DNA from: Pseudomonas sp. B21-015
GTDB lineage: Bacteria; Pseudomonadota; Gammaproteobacteria; Pseudomonadales; Pseudomonadaceae
Reading direction: 5' to 3'
DNA length: 64,000 nucleotides
NCBI RefSeq assembly: GCF_024749285.1
Contig: NZ_CP087196.1
Coordinates: 930,001-994,000, forward strand
This document shows positions 55,716 to 64,000 of the stretch, one piece after another. The notes under the pieces were generated by a model that searched no databases, had not been told where the DNA came from, and was given only the letters and a program-made list of their open reading frames with translations. How positions within the stretch are numbered: position 1 is the stretch's first letter; the number at the start of each line of letters is the position of its first letter. The position numbers were made by a program, and so were the translations under genes.

Positions 55716-58547
55716 ATGACCGACTATAAAGCCACGCTAAACCTTCCGGACACCGCCTTCCCAATGAAGGCCGGCCTGCCTCAGCGCGAACCGCAGATTC
55801 TGCAGCGCTGGGACAGCATTGGCCTGTACGGTAAGTTGCGCGAGATTGGCAAGGATCGTCCGAAGTTCGTACTGCACGACGGTCCTCCGTACGCCAACGG
55901 CACGATTCACATCGGTCATGCGCTGAACAAGATTCTCAAGGACATGATCATCCGCTCGAAAACCCTGTCGGGTTTCGACGCGCCTTATGTTCCGGGCTGG
56001 GACTGCCATGGTCTGCCGATCGAGCACAAAGTCGAAGTGACTCACGGCAAGAACCTGGGCGCCGACAAAACCCGCGAACTGTGCCGTGCCTACGCCACCG
56101 AGCAGATCGAAGGGCAGAAATCCGAATTCATCCGTCTGGGCGTGTTGGGCGATTTCGCCAACCCGTACAAGACCATGGACTTCAAAAACGAGGCCGGTGA
56201 AATCCGCGCCCTGGCGGAAATCGTCAAGGGTGGCTTCGTATTCAAGGGCCTGAAGCCTGTGAACTGGTGCTTTGACTGCGGTTCGGCCCTGGCTGAAGCG
56301 GAAGTCGAGTACGAGAACAAAAAGTCCGCGACCATCGACGTGGCGTTCCCGATCGCCGACGAAGCCAAACTGGCCGCCGCGTTCGGTCTGCCATCGCTGG
56401 GCAAAACCGCCTCGATCGTGATCTGGACCACCACCCCGTGGACCATCCCGGCCAACCAGGCGCTGAACGTTCACCCAGAGTTCAACTACGCCCTGGTCGA
56501 CGTCGGCGACAAGCTGCTGGTGCTGGCTGAAGAGCTGGTCGAGTCCTGCCTGGCCCGCTACAGCGTGGAAGGTTCGGTGATCGCCACCACCACCGGCAAG
56601 GCGCTGGAGCTGATCAACTTCCGTCACCCGTTCTACGATCGTCTGTCGCCGGTTTACCTGGCCGATTACGTCGAACTGGGCGCGGGCACCGGCGTGGTCC
56701 ACTCCGCGCCAGCCTACGGCGTAGACGACTTCGTGACCTGCAAAGCCTACGGCATGGTCAACGACGACATCCTGAACCCGGTACAAAGCAACGGCGTGTA
56801 TGTGCCGTCGCTGGAGTTCTTCGGCGGCCAGTTCATCTGGAAGGCCAACCCGGCCATCGTCGACAAACTGACCGAAGTCGGCGCGCTGCTGCACACCACC
56901 ACCATCGAACACAGCTACATGCACTGCTGGCGTCACAAGACCCCGCTGATCTACCGCGCCACCGCGCAGTGGTTCATCGGCATGGACAAAGAGCCGACGA
57001 CTGGCGACACCCTGCGCAAACGCGCAATCAAAGCCATCGAAGACACCAAGTTCGTTCCGGCCTGGGGCCAGGCGCGTCTGCACTCGATGATCGCCAACCG
57101 TCCGGACTGGTGCATCTCCCGTCAGCGTAACTGGGGTGTGCCGATCCCGTTCTTCCTGAACAAGGAAAGCGGCGAACTGCACCCACGCACCGTCGAGCTG
57201 ATGGAAATCGTCGCCCAGCGCGTCGAAGTCGAAGGTATCGAAGCCTGGTTCAAGATGGACGCCGCCGAGTTGCTCGGTGAAGAGGCGCCGCTGTACGACA
57301 AGATCAGCGACACCCTGGACGTCTGGTTCGACTCGGGCACCACGCACTGGCACGTCCTGCGCGGTTCGCACCCGATGGGCCACGAAACCGGTCCACGCGC
57401 CGACCTGTATCTGGAAGGCTCGGACCAACACCGCGGCTGGTTCCACTCGTCGTTGCTGACTGGTTGCGCTATCGACGACCACGCCCCATACCGCGAGCTG
57501 CTGACCCACGGTTTCACCGTTGACGAGTCCGGTCGCAAAATGTCCAAGTCCCTGGGCAACGTAATCGCGCCGCAGAAGGTCAACGACACCCTGGGCGCCG
57601 ATATCATGCGTCTGTGGGTCGCTTCCACCGACTATTCGGGTGAAATGGCGGTTTCCGAGCAGATCCTGCAACGCAGTGCGGACGCCTACCGGCGTATCCG
57701 TAACACCGCGCGCTTCCTGCTTTCCAACCTGACCGGTTTCAACCCGGCCACCGACATCCTGCCGGCCGAAGAAATGCTGGCGCTGGACCGTTGGGCCGTG
57801 GACCGCACCCTGTTGCTGCAACGCGAGCTGCAGGAGCACTACGGCGAATACCGCTTCTGGAACGTTTACTCCAAGATCCACAACTTCTGCGTGCAGGAGT
57901 TGGGCGGTTTCTACCTGGACATCATCAAGGACCGTCAGTACACCACTGGCGCCGACAGCAAGGCCCGTCGTTCGTGCCAGACCGCGCTGTTCCACATCAG
58001 CGAAGCGCTGGTGCGCTGGATCGCGCCGATCCTGGCGTTCACCGCCGACGAGCTGTGGCAGTACCTGCCGGGCGAGCGTAACGAGTCTGTGATGCTCAAC
58101 ACCTGGTACGAAGGCCTGACTGAACTGCCGGAAGGCTTCGAGCTGGACCGCGCCTACTGGGAGCGGATCATGGCGGTGAAGGTGGCGGTCAACAAGGAAA
58201 TGGAAATCCAGCGCGCGGCGAAGGCTGTCGGTGGCAACCTGCAAGCCGAAGTGACACTGTTCGCCGAAGACGCGCTGAGTGCCGATCTGGCCAAGCTGAG
58301 CAACGAACTGCGCTTCGTGCTGATCACCTCGACCGCCAGCGTTGCACCGTTCGTGCAGGCGCCGGCCGACGCGGTGGTCACCGAAGTCAGCGGCCTGAAG
58401 CTCAAAGTGGTCAAGTCGGGCTTCGCCAAGTGCGCCCGTTGCTGGCATTGCCGTGAAGACGTCGGCGTGAACCCGGAGCATCCGGAAATCTGCGGTCGTT
58501 GCGTCGATAACATCAGCGGCGCGGGCGAGGTTCGTCACTATGCCTAA
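55716..58547 (+). CDS. ileS: Isoleucyl-tRNA synthetase
   Basis: A 943-residue class I synthetase. HIGH motif ([11 protein letters not shown]), KMSKS motif ([11 protein letters not shown]), an editing CP1 domain ([20 protein letters not shown]) and a C-terminal zinc finger (CARCWHCRE...[10 protein letters not shown]) are all present. It is of the bacterial type (IleRS1). It starts right after the ribF stop and overlaps lspA by 8 bases, so ribF-ileS-lspA-fkpB form one operon. Confidence 0.98.
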   Translation: MTDYKATLNLPDTAFPMKAGLPQREPQILQRWDSIGLYGKLREIGKDRPKFVLHDGPPYANGTIHIGHALNKILKDMIIRSKTLSGFDAPYVPGWDCHGLPIEHKVEVTHGKNLGADKTRELCRAYATEQIEGQKSEFIRLGVLGDFANPYKTMDFKNEAGEIRALAEIVKGGFVFKGLKPVNWCFDCGSALAEAEVEYENKKSATIDVAFPIADEAKLAAAFGLPSLGKTASIVIWTTTPWTIPANQALNVHPEFNYALVDVGDKLLVLAEELVESCLARYSVEGSVIATTTGKALELINFRHPFYDRLSPVYLADYVELGAGTGVVHSAPAYGVDDFVTCKAYGMVNDDILNPVQSNGVYVPSLEFFGGQFIWKANPAIVDKLTEVGALLHTTTIEHSYMHCWRHKTPLIYRATAQWFIGMDKEPTTGDTLRKRAIKAIEDTKFVPAWGQARLHSMIANRPDWCISRQRNWGVPIPFFLNKESGELHPRTVELMEIVAQRVEVEGIEAWFKMDAAELLGEEAPLYDKISDTLDVWFDSGTTHWHVLRGSHPMGHETGPRADLYLEGSDQHRGWFHSSLLTGCAIDDHAPYRELLTHGFTVDESGRKMSKSLGNVIAPQKVNDTLGADIMRLWVASTDYSGEMAVSEQILQRSADAYRRIRNTARFLLSNLTGFNPATDILPAEEMLALDRWAVDRTLLLQRELQEHYGEYRFWNVYSKIHNFCVQELGGFYLDIIKDRQYTTGADSKARRSCQTALFHISEALVRWIAPILAFTADELWQYLPGERNESVMLNTWYEGLTELPEGFELDRAYWERIMAVKVAVNKEMEIQRAAKAVGGNLQAEVTLFAEDALSADLAKLSNELRFVLITSTASVAPFVQAPADAVVTEVSGLKLKVVKSGFAKCARCWHCREDVGVNPEHPEICGRCVDNISGAGEVRHYA

Positions 58548-59052
58548 TGCCGTTGGCCGTTTCGGACGGCTGAGCTGGCTCTGGTTGAGTTTGCTGGTCC
58601 TGGTCATTGACCAGGCCAGCAAGTTCTACTTCGAAGGCAAGCTCGAGATGTACCAGCAAATCGTGGTGATCCCCGATTTGTTCAGCTGGACCCTGGCCTA
58701 CAACACCGGCGCGGCGTTCAGCTTCCTGGCCGATAGCTCGGGCTGGCAGCGTTGGCTGTTCGCCTTGATCGCGGTGGTGGTCAGCGCGGTGCTGGTGATC
58801 TGGCTCAAGCGCCTGGGGCGCCACGAAACCTGGCTGGCGATTGCGCTGGCCTTGGTGCTGGGTGGCGCGCTGGGCAATCTGTACGACCGCATTGCCCTGG
58901 GCCATGTGATCGATTTCATTCTGGTGCACTGGCAGAACCGCTGGTATTTCCCGGCGTTCAACTTTGCTGACAGTGCTATTTCTGTCGGTGCCGTGATGCT
59001 TGCGCTGGATATGTTCAAAAGTAAGAAGACCGGAGAAACCGTTCATGACTGA
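58540..59052 (+). CDS. lspA: Prolipoprotein signal peptidase II
   Basis: A 170-residue inner-membrane aspartyl protease with four transmembrane helices. The conserved Asp residues are in [16 protein letters not shown] and FNFADSAIS, and [10 protein letters not shown] is the N-terminal motif. It cleaves lipoprotein signal peptides at the lipobox. It overlaps ileS and fkpB by 8 bases each. Confidence 0.97.
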   Translation: MPNAVGRFGRLSWLWLSLLVLVIDQASKFYFEGKLEMYQQIVVIPDLFSWTLAYNTGAAFSFLADSSGWQRWLFALIAVVVSAVLVIWLKRLGRHETWLAIALALVLGGALGNLYDRIALGHVIDFILVHWQNRWYFPAFNFADSAISVGAVMLALDMFKSKKTGETVHD

Positions 59053-59497
59053 GCAGGTATTGGCTGAGCAACGCATTGGCCAGAACACGGAAGTCACCTT
59101 GCACTTTGCATTGCGCCTGGAGAACGGCGACACCGTCGACAGTACCTTCGACAAAGCCCCGGCGACCTTCAAGGTCGGCGACGGCAACCTGTTGCCAGGC
59201 TTCGAAGCCGCGCTGTTCGGCTTCAAGGCCGGCGACAAGCGCAGCCTGACCGTCGAGCCGGAAAACGCCTTTGGTCAACCTAATCCGCAAAATGTGCAGA
59301 TCATCCCGCGCTCGCAGTTCCAGGACATGGAACTGTCGCCAGGACTGCTGGTGATCTTCAACGATGCGGCCAATACCGAGCTGCCAGGCGTGGTGAAGGA
59401 ATTCGATGATGTGCAAGTGACCATCGACTTCAACCACCCGCTCGCCGGTAAAACCTTGACCTTTGACGTCGAGATCATCAACGTCAAAGCGCTGTAA
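59045..59497 (+). CDS. fkpB: FKBP-type peptidyl-prolyl isomerase, SlpA-like
   Basis: A 150-residue protein with the FKBP/IF (insert-in-flap) layout: VTLHFALRLENGDTVDSTFD, LLPGFEAALFGFKAGDKRSL and NAFGQPNPQNVQIIPRSQF. It is a cytoplasmic isomerase/chaperone. The start at 59045 overlaps the lspA end, and this order (lspA-fkpB-ispH) is widely conserved. Confidence 0.95.
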   Translation: MTEQVLAEQRIGQNTEVTLHFALRLENGDTVDSTFDKAPATFKVGDGNLLPGFEAALFGFKAGDKRSLTVEPENAFGQPNPQNVQIIPRSQFQDMELSPGLLVIFNDAANTELPGVVKEFDDVQVTIDFNHPLAGKTLTFDVEIINVKAL

Positions 59498-59515
59498 GTA
59501 ACAAAGCAGATCCAG

Positions 59516-59605
59516 TGTGGGAGCGGGCTTGCCCGCGATAGCGATGCAGCAGTCGACATCAATGGCGACTGTGAAGCCATCATCGCGGGCAAGCCCGCTC
59601 CCACA
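59516..59605. repeat. REPIN, family B, between fkpB and ispH
   Basis: The arms TGTGGGAGCGGGCTTGCCCG and CGGGCAAGCCCGCTCCCACA lie between two genes that are usually co-transcribed. Confidence 0.9.
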
Positions 59606-59653
59606 GGGGTTGCAATGATCTAACTTCCCTGCGCGCAAGACACGAGGCACAGC

Positions 59654-60601
59654 ATGCAAATCAAACTCGCCAACCCCCGTGGCTTCTGCGCCGGTGTGGA
59701 CCGGGCGATCGAAATCGTCAACCGCGCCCTGGAAGTCTTCGGGCCGCCGATCTACGTGCGCCATGAAGTGGTCCACAACAAGTTCGTTGTCGAAGACTTG
59801 CGCGCCCGTGGGGCAATCTTCGTCGAGGAACTGGATCAGGTGCCGGACGACGTGATCGTGATCTTCAGTGCCCACGGGGTTTCCCAGGCCGTGCGCACCG
59901 AAGCCGCAGGTCGTGGCCTGAAGGTGTTCGACGCTACCTGCCCGCTGGTGACCAAGGTACACATCGAAGTCGCGCGTTACAGCCGCGACGGTCGTGAATG
60001 CATCCTCATCGGCCATGCCGGCCATCCGGAGGTCGAAGGCACCATGGGCCAGTACGATGGCAGCAATGGTGGCGCGATCTATCTGGTCGAAGACGAAAAA
60101 GACGTCGCAGCGTTGCAGGTGAACAACCCTGAAAGGCTGGCCTTCGTTACCCAGACCACCCTGTCCATGGACGATACCAGCCGCGTGATCGACGCTCTGC
60201 GTACACGTTTCCCGGCGATCGGCGGTCCGCGCAAGGACGACATCTGCTACGCCACGCAAAACCGTCAAGACGCCGTCAAACAACTGGCCGACGAATGCGA
60301 CGTGGTGCTGGTGGTCGGTAGCCCGAACAGCTCCAACTCCAATCGTCTGCGTGAACTGGCCGAACGCATGGCTACCCCGGCCTATCTGATCGACGGCGCC
60401 GAAGACCTGCAAAAGAGCTGGTTCGACGGTGTCGAGCGTATTGGTATCACCGCCGGTGCCTCCGCTCCGGAAGTGCTGGTGCGTGGCGTGATTCAGCAAT
60501 TGCAGGCCTGGGGCGCCACCGGTGCCGATGAACTGGCCGGCCGCGAAGAGAACATCACGTTCTCCATGCCTAAAGAGTTGCGCGTGCGCTCCTTGCTTTA
60601 A
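59654..60601 (+). CDS. ispH: 4-hydroxy-3-methylbut-2-enyl diphosphate reductase
   Basis: A 315-residue iron-sulfur enzyme, the last step of the MEP isoprenoid pathway. The three cluster cysteines are visible in [21 protein letters not shown] and [25 protein letters not shown] and GASAPEVLV are also typical. The 3' end overlaps the convergent fimT gene by 32 bases. Confidence 0.97.
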   Translation: MQIKLANPRGFCAGVDRAIEIVNRALEVFGPPIYVRHEVVHNKFVVEDLRARGAIFVEELDQVPDDVIVIFSAHGVSQAVRTEAAGRGLKVFDATCPLVTKVHIEVARYSRDGRECILIGHAGHPEVEGTMGQYDGSNGGAIYLVEDEKDVAALQVNNPERLAFVTQTTLSMDDTSRVIDALRTRFPAIGGPRKDDICYATQNRQDAVKQLADECDVVLVVGSPNSSNSNRLRELAERMATPAYLIDGAEDLQKSWFDGVERIGITAGASAPEVLVRGVIQQLQAWGATGADELAGREENITFSMPKELRVRSLL

Positions 60602-61127
60602 CGCTTTTCCCTCCTGGACACAGCGCCTGCTCAGCCTGATGGCTGCGCAGGCTGACGCGACCGGTCGCGGCCAGCACCACCTGGAGCTGAGAGACCGGTT
60701 CGCGGGCTGCGCAAATGTGCAGTGTCCCTGCTTGAAAGGCCCGTCCGGGCATCTGTGGTTCGCCAATACTGTTGAAACGTATGTATCGCCTGACCGGCCA
60801 GTTGCCGACAATCGGCACCCGGGCGCCACTCGCGCGCTCAACCAGCAGCGGATTGCTGCTGTCCTCCGGGCCTTTGCCGCTGAGATCCAGAATGATCCGC
60901 CAGCCCTGACCCCAGTCGCCGTTGAGGCCGTGAATCACAACGCTCTGATTGCGTGTGATGGCAGCGGTTCTGGCATTACGTATGCCGCTGGCAATCGACT
61001 GCGCTGCCTGCTCCCGATGGTTCGATTCTGTAAAGGCGGCGAACGCCGGGCTGACCAGTTGCAGAACAATCCCGACAATCGTCAGTCCCATGAGCAGTTC
61101 GATCAGGCTGAAACCTTGCTGACGCAT
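60570..61127 (-). CDS. fimT: Type IV minor pilin-like protein FimT
   Basis: A 185-residue pseudopilin with the prepilin site [20 protein letters not shown] (PilD cleaves after Gly) and a GspH/FimT domain ([28 protein letters not shown]). It is divergent from fimU and overlaps the 3' end of ispH. In other bacteria FimT homologues bind DNA during natural transformation. The start at 61127 opens the leader; the longer frame is spurious. Confidence 0.88.
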   Translation of the reverse strand: MRQQGFSLIELLMGLTIVGIVLQLVSPAFAAFTESNHREQAAQSIASGIRNARTAAITRNQSVVIHGLNGDWGQGWRIILDLSGKGPEDSSNPLLVERASGARVPIVGNWPVRRYIRFNSIGEPQMPGRAFQAGTLHICAAREPVSQLQVVLAATGRVSLRSHQAEQALCPGGKSVKARSARATL

Positions 61128-61258
61128 GTCATCTCCCTCCCTGGAGTGCTGCGGCCCGCGCGATCCTTGCGCGAGTAATGGCAAAACAACCGTACATCCC
61201 TCGGTCGAATGTTCTAGCGTGTAGAAGCAGGTATAGCCGACGGCAACGGAGCGCACCG

Positions 61259-61732
61259 ATGGATCATCGTACAAAAGGTTTCACGCTGATCGAGTTGCTG
61301 ATCACGCTCGCGGTGTTTCTGATCCTGATCACCTTGGCCGTTCCGGCGTTCACCCGCTCGGTGCAAAGCAACAAGGCCGACACCGAGATCGGCGACTTGC
61401 AACGGGCACTCAATTACGCACGGCTTGAGGCGATTGATCGGGGCCTCACCACTCGGGTTCGCCCGACGGCTGGCGGCAGTGTCTGGACCGGCGGGCTGAG
61501 CGTTTATGACGGTACAGGCAACCCGGCCAATGTATTGCGGGTTGTTCCAGCGATGAGCAGCGGTGCAACTCTGACGCTAACCTCAGGAGTGACCGCTATT
61601 GATTTCAACAATCTGGGCGGTTTGTCGGCGCCGTCCACGGCAGTCGTGATCAGTTATGTACTGGGGGCACAGAACAGGACGCTGAATGTGTGTTTGAACG
61701 GACGAATTCTACTGGGTGGAAGTTGCGGATGA
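61259..61732 (+). CDS. fimU: Type IV minor pilin FimU
   Basis: A 157-residue pseudopilin with the leader MDHRTKG followed by FTLIELLITLAVFLILITLA, and a GspH-like domain ending in CLNGRILLGGSCG (a cysteine pair). It is part of the priming complex at the pilus tip. The start at 61259 follows ACGGAGCGCACCG. It overlaps pilV as ATGA. Confidence 0.9.
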   Translation: MDHRTKGFTLIELLITLAVFLILITLAVPAFTRSVQSNKADTEIGDLQRALNYARLEAIDRGLTTRVRPTAGGSVWTGGLSVYDGTGNPANVLRVVPAMSSGATLTLTSGVTAIDFNNLGGLSAPSTAVVISYVLGAQNRTLNVCLNGRILLGGSCG

Positions 61733-62178
61733 GGGGTTGGAGCAAGCGTGCACAGGAGGGCATGACGCTGATCGAGGTATTGGTCGCGTTGCTGGTTCTG
61801 GCTGTGGGGTTGTTGGGCGCGGCGGCGATTCAGCTCAATGCGCTGAAGTACACCGACAGCTCGCGGATGACCAGTCAGGCGAGTTTTATCGCCTACGACA
61901 TGATGGACCGCATTCGCGCCAACTCCGGCGCCGATTACACCGTCACGCCCCCGACCTCGGGCAACCTGAGCGTGGCCCGGGATCAGGACCTCTACGACTT
62001 CACCACCAATATCGTCAATTTCGGCGGCGCCACGGCGACCGGTAGCATCGCCCGGAACCAGCGGGTGTACACCATCACCATTACCTGGGATGACTCGCGA
62101 GCTGCGAATACCGCCGACTCGCGCCGCAGTTTCGTCCTCACCAGTCGCGCCACCGCTGATCCGGCGACGACACCATGA
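61729..62178 (+). CDS. pilV: Type IV minor pilin PilV
   Basis: A 149-residue pseudopilin with the prepilin site EGMTLIEVLVALLVLAVGLL and the PilV N-terminal pattern AAAIQLNALKYTDSSRMTSQ. It is needed for pilus assembly. ATGA overlaps at both ends tie it to fimU and pilW. Confidence 0.9.
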   Translation: MRGWSKRAQEGMTLIEVLVALLVLAVGLLGAAAIQLNALKYTDSSRMTSQASFIAYDMMDRIRANSGADYTVTPPTSGNLSVARDQDLYDFTTNIVNFGGATATGSIARNQRVYTITITWDDSRAANTADSRRSFVLTSRATADPATTP

Positions 62179-62888
62179 CCAGAACCAGCAAAGGTTTCGG
62201 CCTGATCGAATTACTGATCGCCCTGGCGTTGAGCCTGATCGTGGTCCTGGGCGTGGCACAGATTTTCATCGCCGCGAAAAACACCTACGTCAGCCAGAAC
62301 ACCGCTGCCGGGATGCAGGAAGATGCGCGGTTCGTCCTGAGCAAGATGATTCAGGAAATCCGCATGGTCGGCATGTTCGGTTGCCTGGGTACGATTACCG
62401 ATGCCAGCTCGGCGGGGGATTTCAACGCCGCCCAGATCACGCCGATCAGTTGGGACAATGCCAACCTCAAATTGACCCTGGTCACCGCGGATGTCGGCGG
62501 CAGTGGCGGGGTTCCGACCTGGACGGTGGTTTCCGACTGCCGTAATACAGCGACAGCCTACACCGGTGTACGTACGCCGGCATCGGGGCAGTTGGCGATT
62601 CCGATCCGGCGGCTGGTCTACAGCTTCAGCAACAACCAACTGCTGATGGGCACCGGCACCGGCACGCCAACGCAGCAGGTATTGGTGAACAATGTCAGTG
62701 CGTTTGGCGTGAGCTTCGGCCTCGCCAGTTCGGCCACCGATACGTCCGCTTCCAGCTACAGCGGCAACCCGTCCGATCCGGCGCGAATCCGCAGCGTGCG
62801 GCTCACGCTGACCCTCACCGACCCGAACAACCGGGTACGCAATCAAACCTTCAACGTGGTTGCCACTTTGCGCAACCGGTTGCCATGA
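62175..62888 (+). CDS. pilW: Type IV minor pilin PilW
   Basis: A 237-residue pseudopilin with the leader MTRTSKGFGLIELLIALALS and the PilW features FIAAKNTYVSQNTAAGMQED, EIRMVGMFGCLG, and a C-terminal SVRLTLTLTDPNNRVRNQTF. It overlaps pilV as ATGA and ends at the pilX leader. Confidence 0.9.
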   Translation: MTRTSKGFGLIELLIALALSLIVVLGVAQIFIAAKNTYVSQNTAAGMQEDARFVLSKMIQEIRMVGMFGCLGTITDASSAGDFNAAQITPISWDNANLKLTLVTADVGGSGGVPTWTVVSDCRNTATAYTGVRTPASGQLAIPIRRLVYSFSNNQLLMGTGTGTPTQQVLVNNVSAFGVSFGLASSATDTSASSYSGNPSDPARIRSVRLTLTLTDPNNRVRNQTFNVVATLRNRLP

Positions 62889-62899
62889 GAGGAGGGCCG

Positions 62900-63379
62900 A
62901 TGAGTATTTCTCCCGTGACCCCTCACGCCCAGCGCGGCATGGCGCTGTTGGTCAGCCTGGTGTTTCTTCTGGTATTGACGTTGATCGGCCTTTCGTCGAT
63001 GCAGAGCGCTACGCTGCAGGAAAAAATGGCCGGTAGCGTGACCCTGCGCAACCAATCGTTTCAGGGCGCGGAAGCGGCGTTGCGCGTCGGCGAAAGTGCG
63101 GTGCAACTGAATAGCTATTCATTGCCGGTCTGCAGTGGCACCAGCCAATGCGCGCCGCCGGCCGAGGCGTCGGTCATCACCGTCGCCGGGTTCAATTCCT
63201 CCTCGGGGGTGACCTGGATCGCCTCCGGCAGCGGCTTTTACGGGGTGCAGAACATCGGCACCACCCTGACCGCCGTGAACGTGCCGAGCAACACGTCGGC
63301 AACGCTGTACCGGGTGACCGCCGTGGGCATCACGGGCAGCTCGCGCAGTGTGGTGGAGAGTATTTATGCGAAATATTGA
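62900..63379 (+). CDS. pilX: Type IV minor pilin PilX
   Basis: A 159-residue pseudopilin with AQRGMALLVSLVFLLVLTLI, lacking the usual Glu at +5 as PilX proteins do, and a cysteine pair (CSGTSQC). The ATG at 62900 follows GAGGAGGGCCG and is preferred to the ATG at 62885 that overlaps pilW. PilX contributes to aggregation and pilus stability. Confidence 0.85.
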   Translation: MSISPVTPHAQRGMALLVSLVFLLVLTLIGLSSMQSATLQEKMAGSVTLRNQSFQGAEAALRVGESAVQLNSYSLPVCSGTSQCAPPAEASVITVAGFNSSSGVTWIASGSGFYGVQNIGTTLTAVNVPSNTSATLYRVTAVGITGSSRSVVESIYAKY

Positions 63380-64000
63380 GGCGCGTACAGGCAGGCGCCG
63401 TTGGTTGTTGCAGCTGTTCTGCGGCGCTGCGATGAGCCTTTATCTGGCCGCGCCGACTTACGCCTTCACGCCCTCGGATTCGCCGCTGTTGAACGCCGCC
63501 GCCGTGGCCCCCAATGTGATGCTGTTACTCGACGACTCGGGGAGTATGAACAACATTATCTGGGCAGCCGGCTTCGACCCGACGGTCGCACGCACCCCGG
63601 TGACTATTTGCCTCTCGAATGGTACGTGCCTGAAAGGCCGCGACCTGGACATGACCGATGACAATATTTCCTTGTCGAGTTTGACTCGAGGAACATGTTC
63701 GAAAGGATGGTACGGTTTTTATAACAGCAGCTTTCTCGGTCTGGATTCACTCTGTCTGAAGCTTCCCGATCCGGTGGGGGGGAGGACACTCGTTATACGG
63801 CGAATTACTTGTCCTACCTGATAAGCCTGGCGAACCGTTCCGACCGGGACTTCACCGATGGCTCGATCCCCAGTGATTACCGGATGAATGTGGCGCGCAA
63901 CGTGTCCAAGGCGTTGGTGACCGGCAACCGCTCGCTGCGCATCGGCCTGTCGACGTTCAACCTGGCGGTCGGTAAGCATAAGAATGACGGCGGTTACATC
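63366..64000 (+). CDS. pilY1: PilY1 N-terminal part with a frameshift (3' end outside window)
   Basis: The start MRNIEARTG gives a signal peptide (cleavage near PTYA-FTPSD) and a von Willebrand A-like start with the MIDAS motif LLLDDSGSMNN. The frame from 63366 runs to a stop at 63821. Homology instead continues in the -1 frame from 63782 (GEDTRYTANYLSYLISLANR, then FTDGSIPSDYRMNVARNVSK). The switch lies on seven G (63776-63782). One more G would restore a single frame. PilY1 is the pilus-tip adhesin and surface sensor. Whether this is a real mutation, a phase-variable state, recoding, or a sequencing error cannot be told here. Confidence 0.85.
63776..63782 (+). other. Seven-G tract at the pilY1 frame switch
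   Basis: G-GGG-GGG in the reading phase is both a homopolymer prone to slippage and a perfect X-XXY-YYZ heptamer for -1 ribosomal frameshifting. Slipping here joins ...DPVGG to EDTRYTANYL in the -1 frame. Confidence 0.75.

Noticed and set aside
55737..58622. Open minus-strand frame of 961 codons opposite ileS
   Set aside because: It mirrors ileS with His/Gln/Arg/Val-rich low-complexity sequence typical of antisense frames in GC-rich DNA, and no domain or ribosome site is visible.

Overview
The window is a high-GC chromosomal segment (roughly 60%) of a Pseudomonas, most likely from the P. fluorescens group. The gene order radA-mapZ-cstA-ybdD-cobW...glyA-morA...ettA, and then ispB/rplU-rpmA-obg-proB-creA/rpsT/murJ-ribF-ileS-lspA-fkpB-ispH-minor pilins, is the order I know from P. 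aeruginosa and relatives. The intergenic gaps carry many paired REP sequences (REPINs), which are typical of fluorescent pseudomonads. I saw no tRNA, rRNA, CRISPR array, prophage or replication origin.

Layout. 1-4014: quinate/shikimate catabolism (3' end of quiC, a TetR regulator, a shikimate dehydrogenase, type II dehydroquinase) and a LysR regulator. 4148-9083: trmA with an NCS2 purine permease, a secreted protein, a DJ-1-like protein that lacks its catalytic residues, and an MFS transporter. 9435-12279: the cyanide-insensitive oxidase cioAB with a 56-residue partner and a perfect ANR box upstream. 12349-15899: rlmG, an AT-rich solo LuxR gene, fpr and mscL. 16185-22683: katB-ankB, radA/mapZ, and cstA-ybdD with an Hfq/Crc-type A-rich site on the first codons of cstA. 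22845-28257: a CobW GTPase, two FCD-type GntR regulators, a dicarboxylate/amino-acid symporter preceded by two GGTCTTACC sites, and glyA. 28407-29583: an IS110-family element inserted into one arm of a REPIN. 29682-36159: morA, ettA and a Gre-like factor. 36230-46666: mostly envelope proteins and proteins of unknown function, a Lon-like AAA protease, UPF0114, an FklB-type isomerase and a Fur-boxed small gene. 46876-60601: housekeeping genes for isoprenoids, ribosomal proteins, Obg, proline, MurJ, FAD, IleRS and lipoprotein signal peptidase. 60570-64000: the type IV minor-pilin cluster fimT/fimU-pilV-pilW-pilX-pilY1, cut by the window edge.

The most striking system is the IS110 element. The 204 bases before its transposase can fold into the two-loop bridge-RNA layout described for IS621. 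The first loop contains two 7-base segments that match the two sides of the REP site where the element sits. The second contains 5-base segments matching the element's own ends. A CT dinucleotide sits at both junctions. The element therefore appears to encode an RNA addressed to the genome's own REP repeats. Also notable are a 7-G tract in pilY1 that throws the gene out of frame by one base, a 300-base low-GC patch inside katB, and a DJ-1-family protein with all three catalytic positions substituted.
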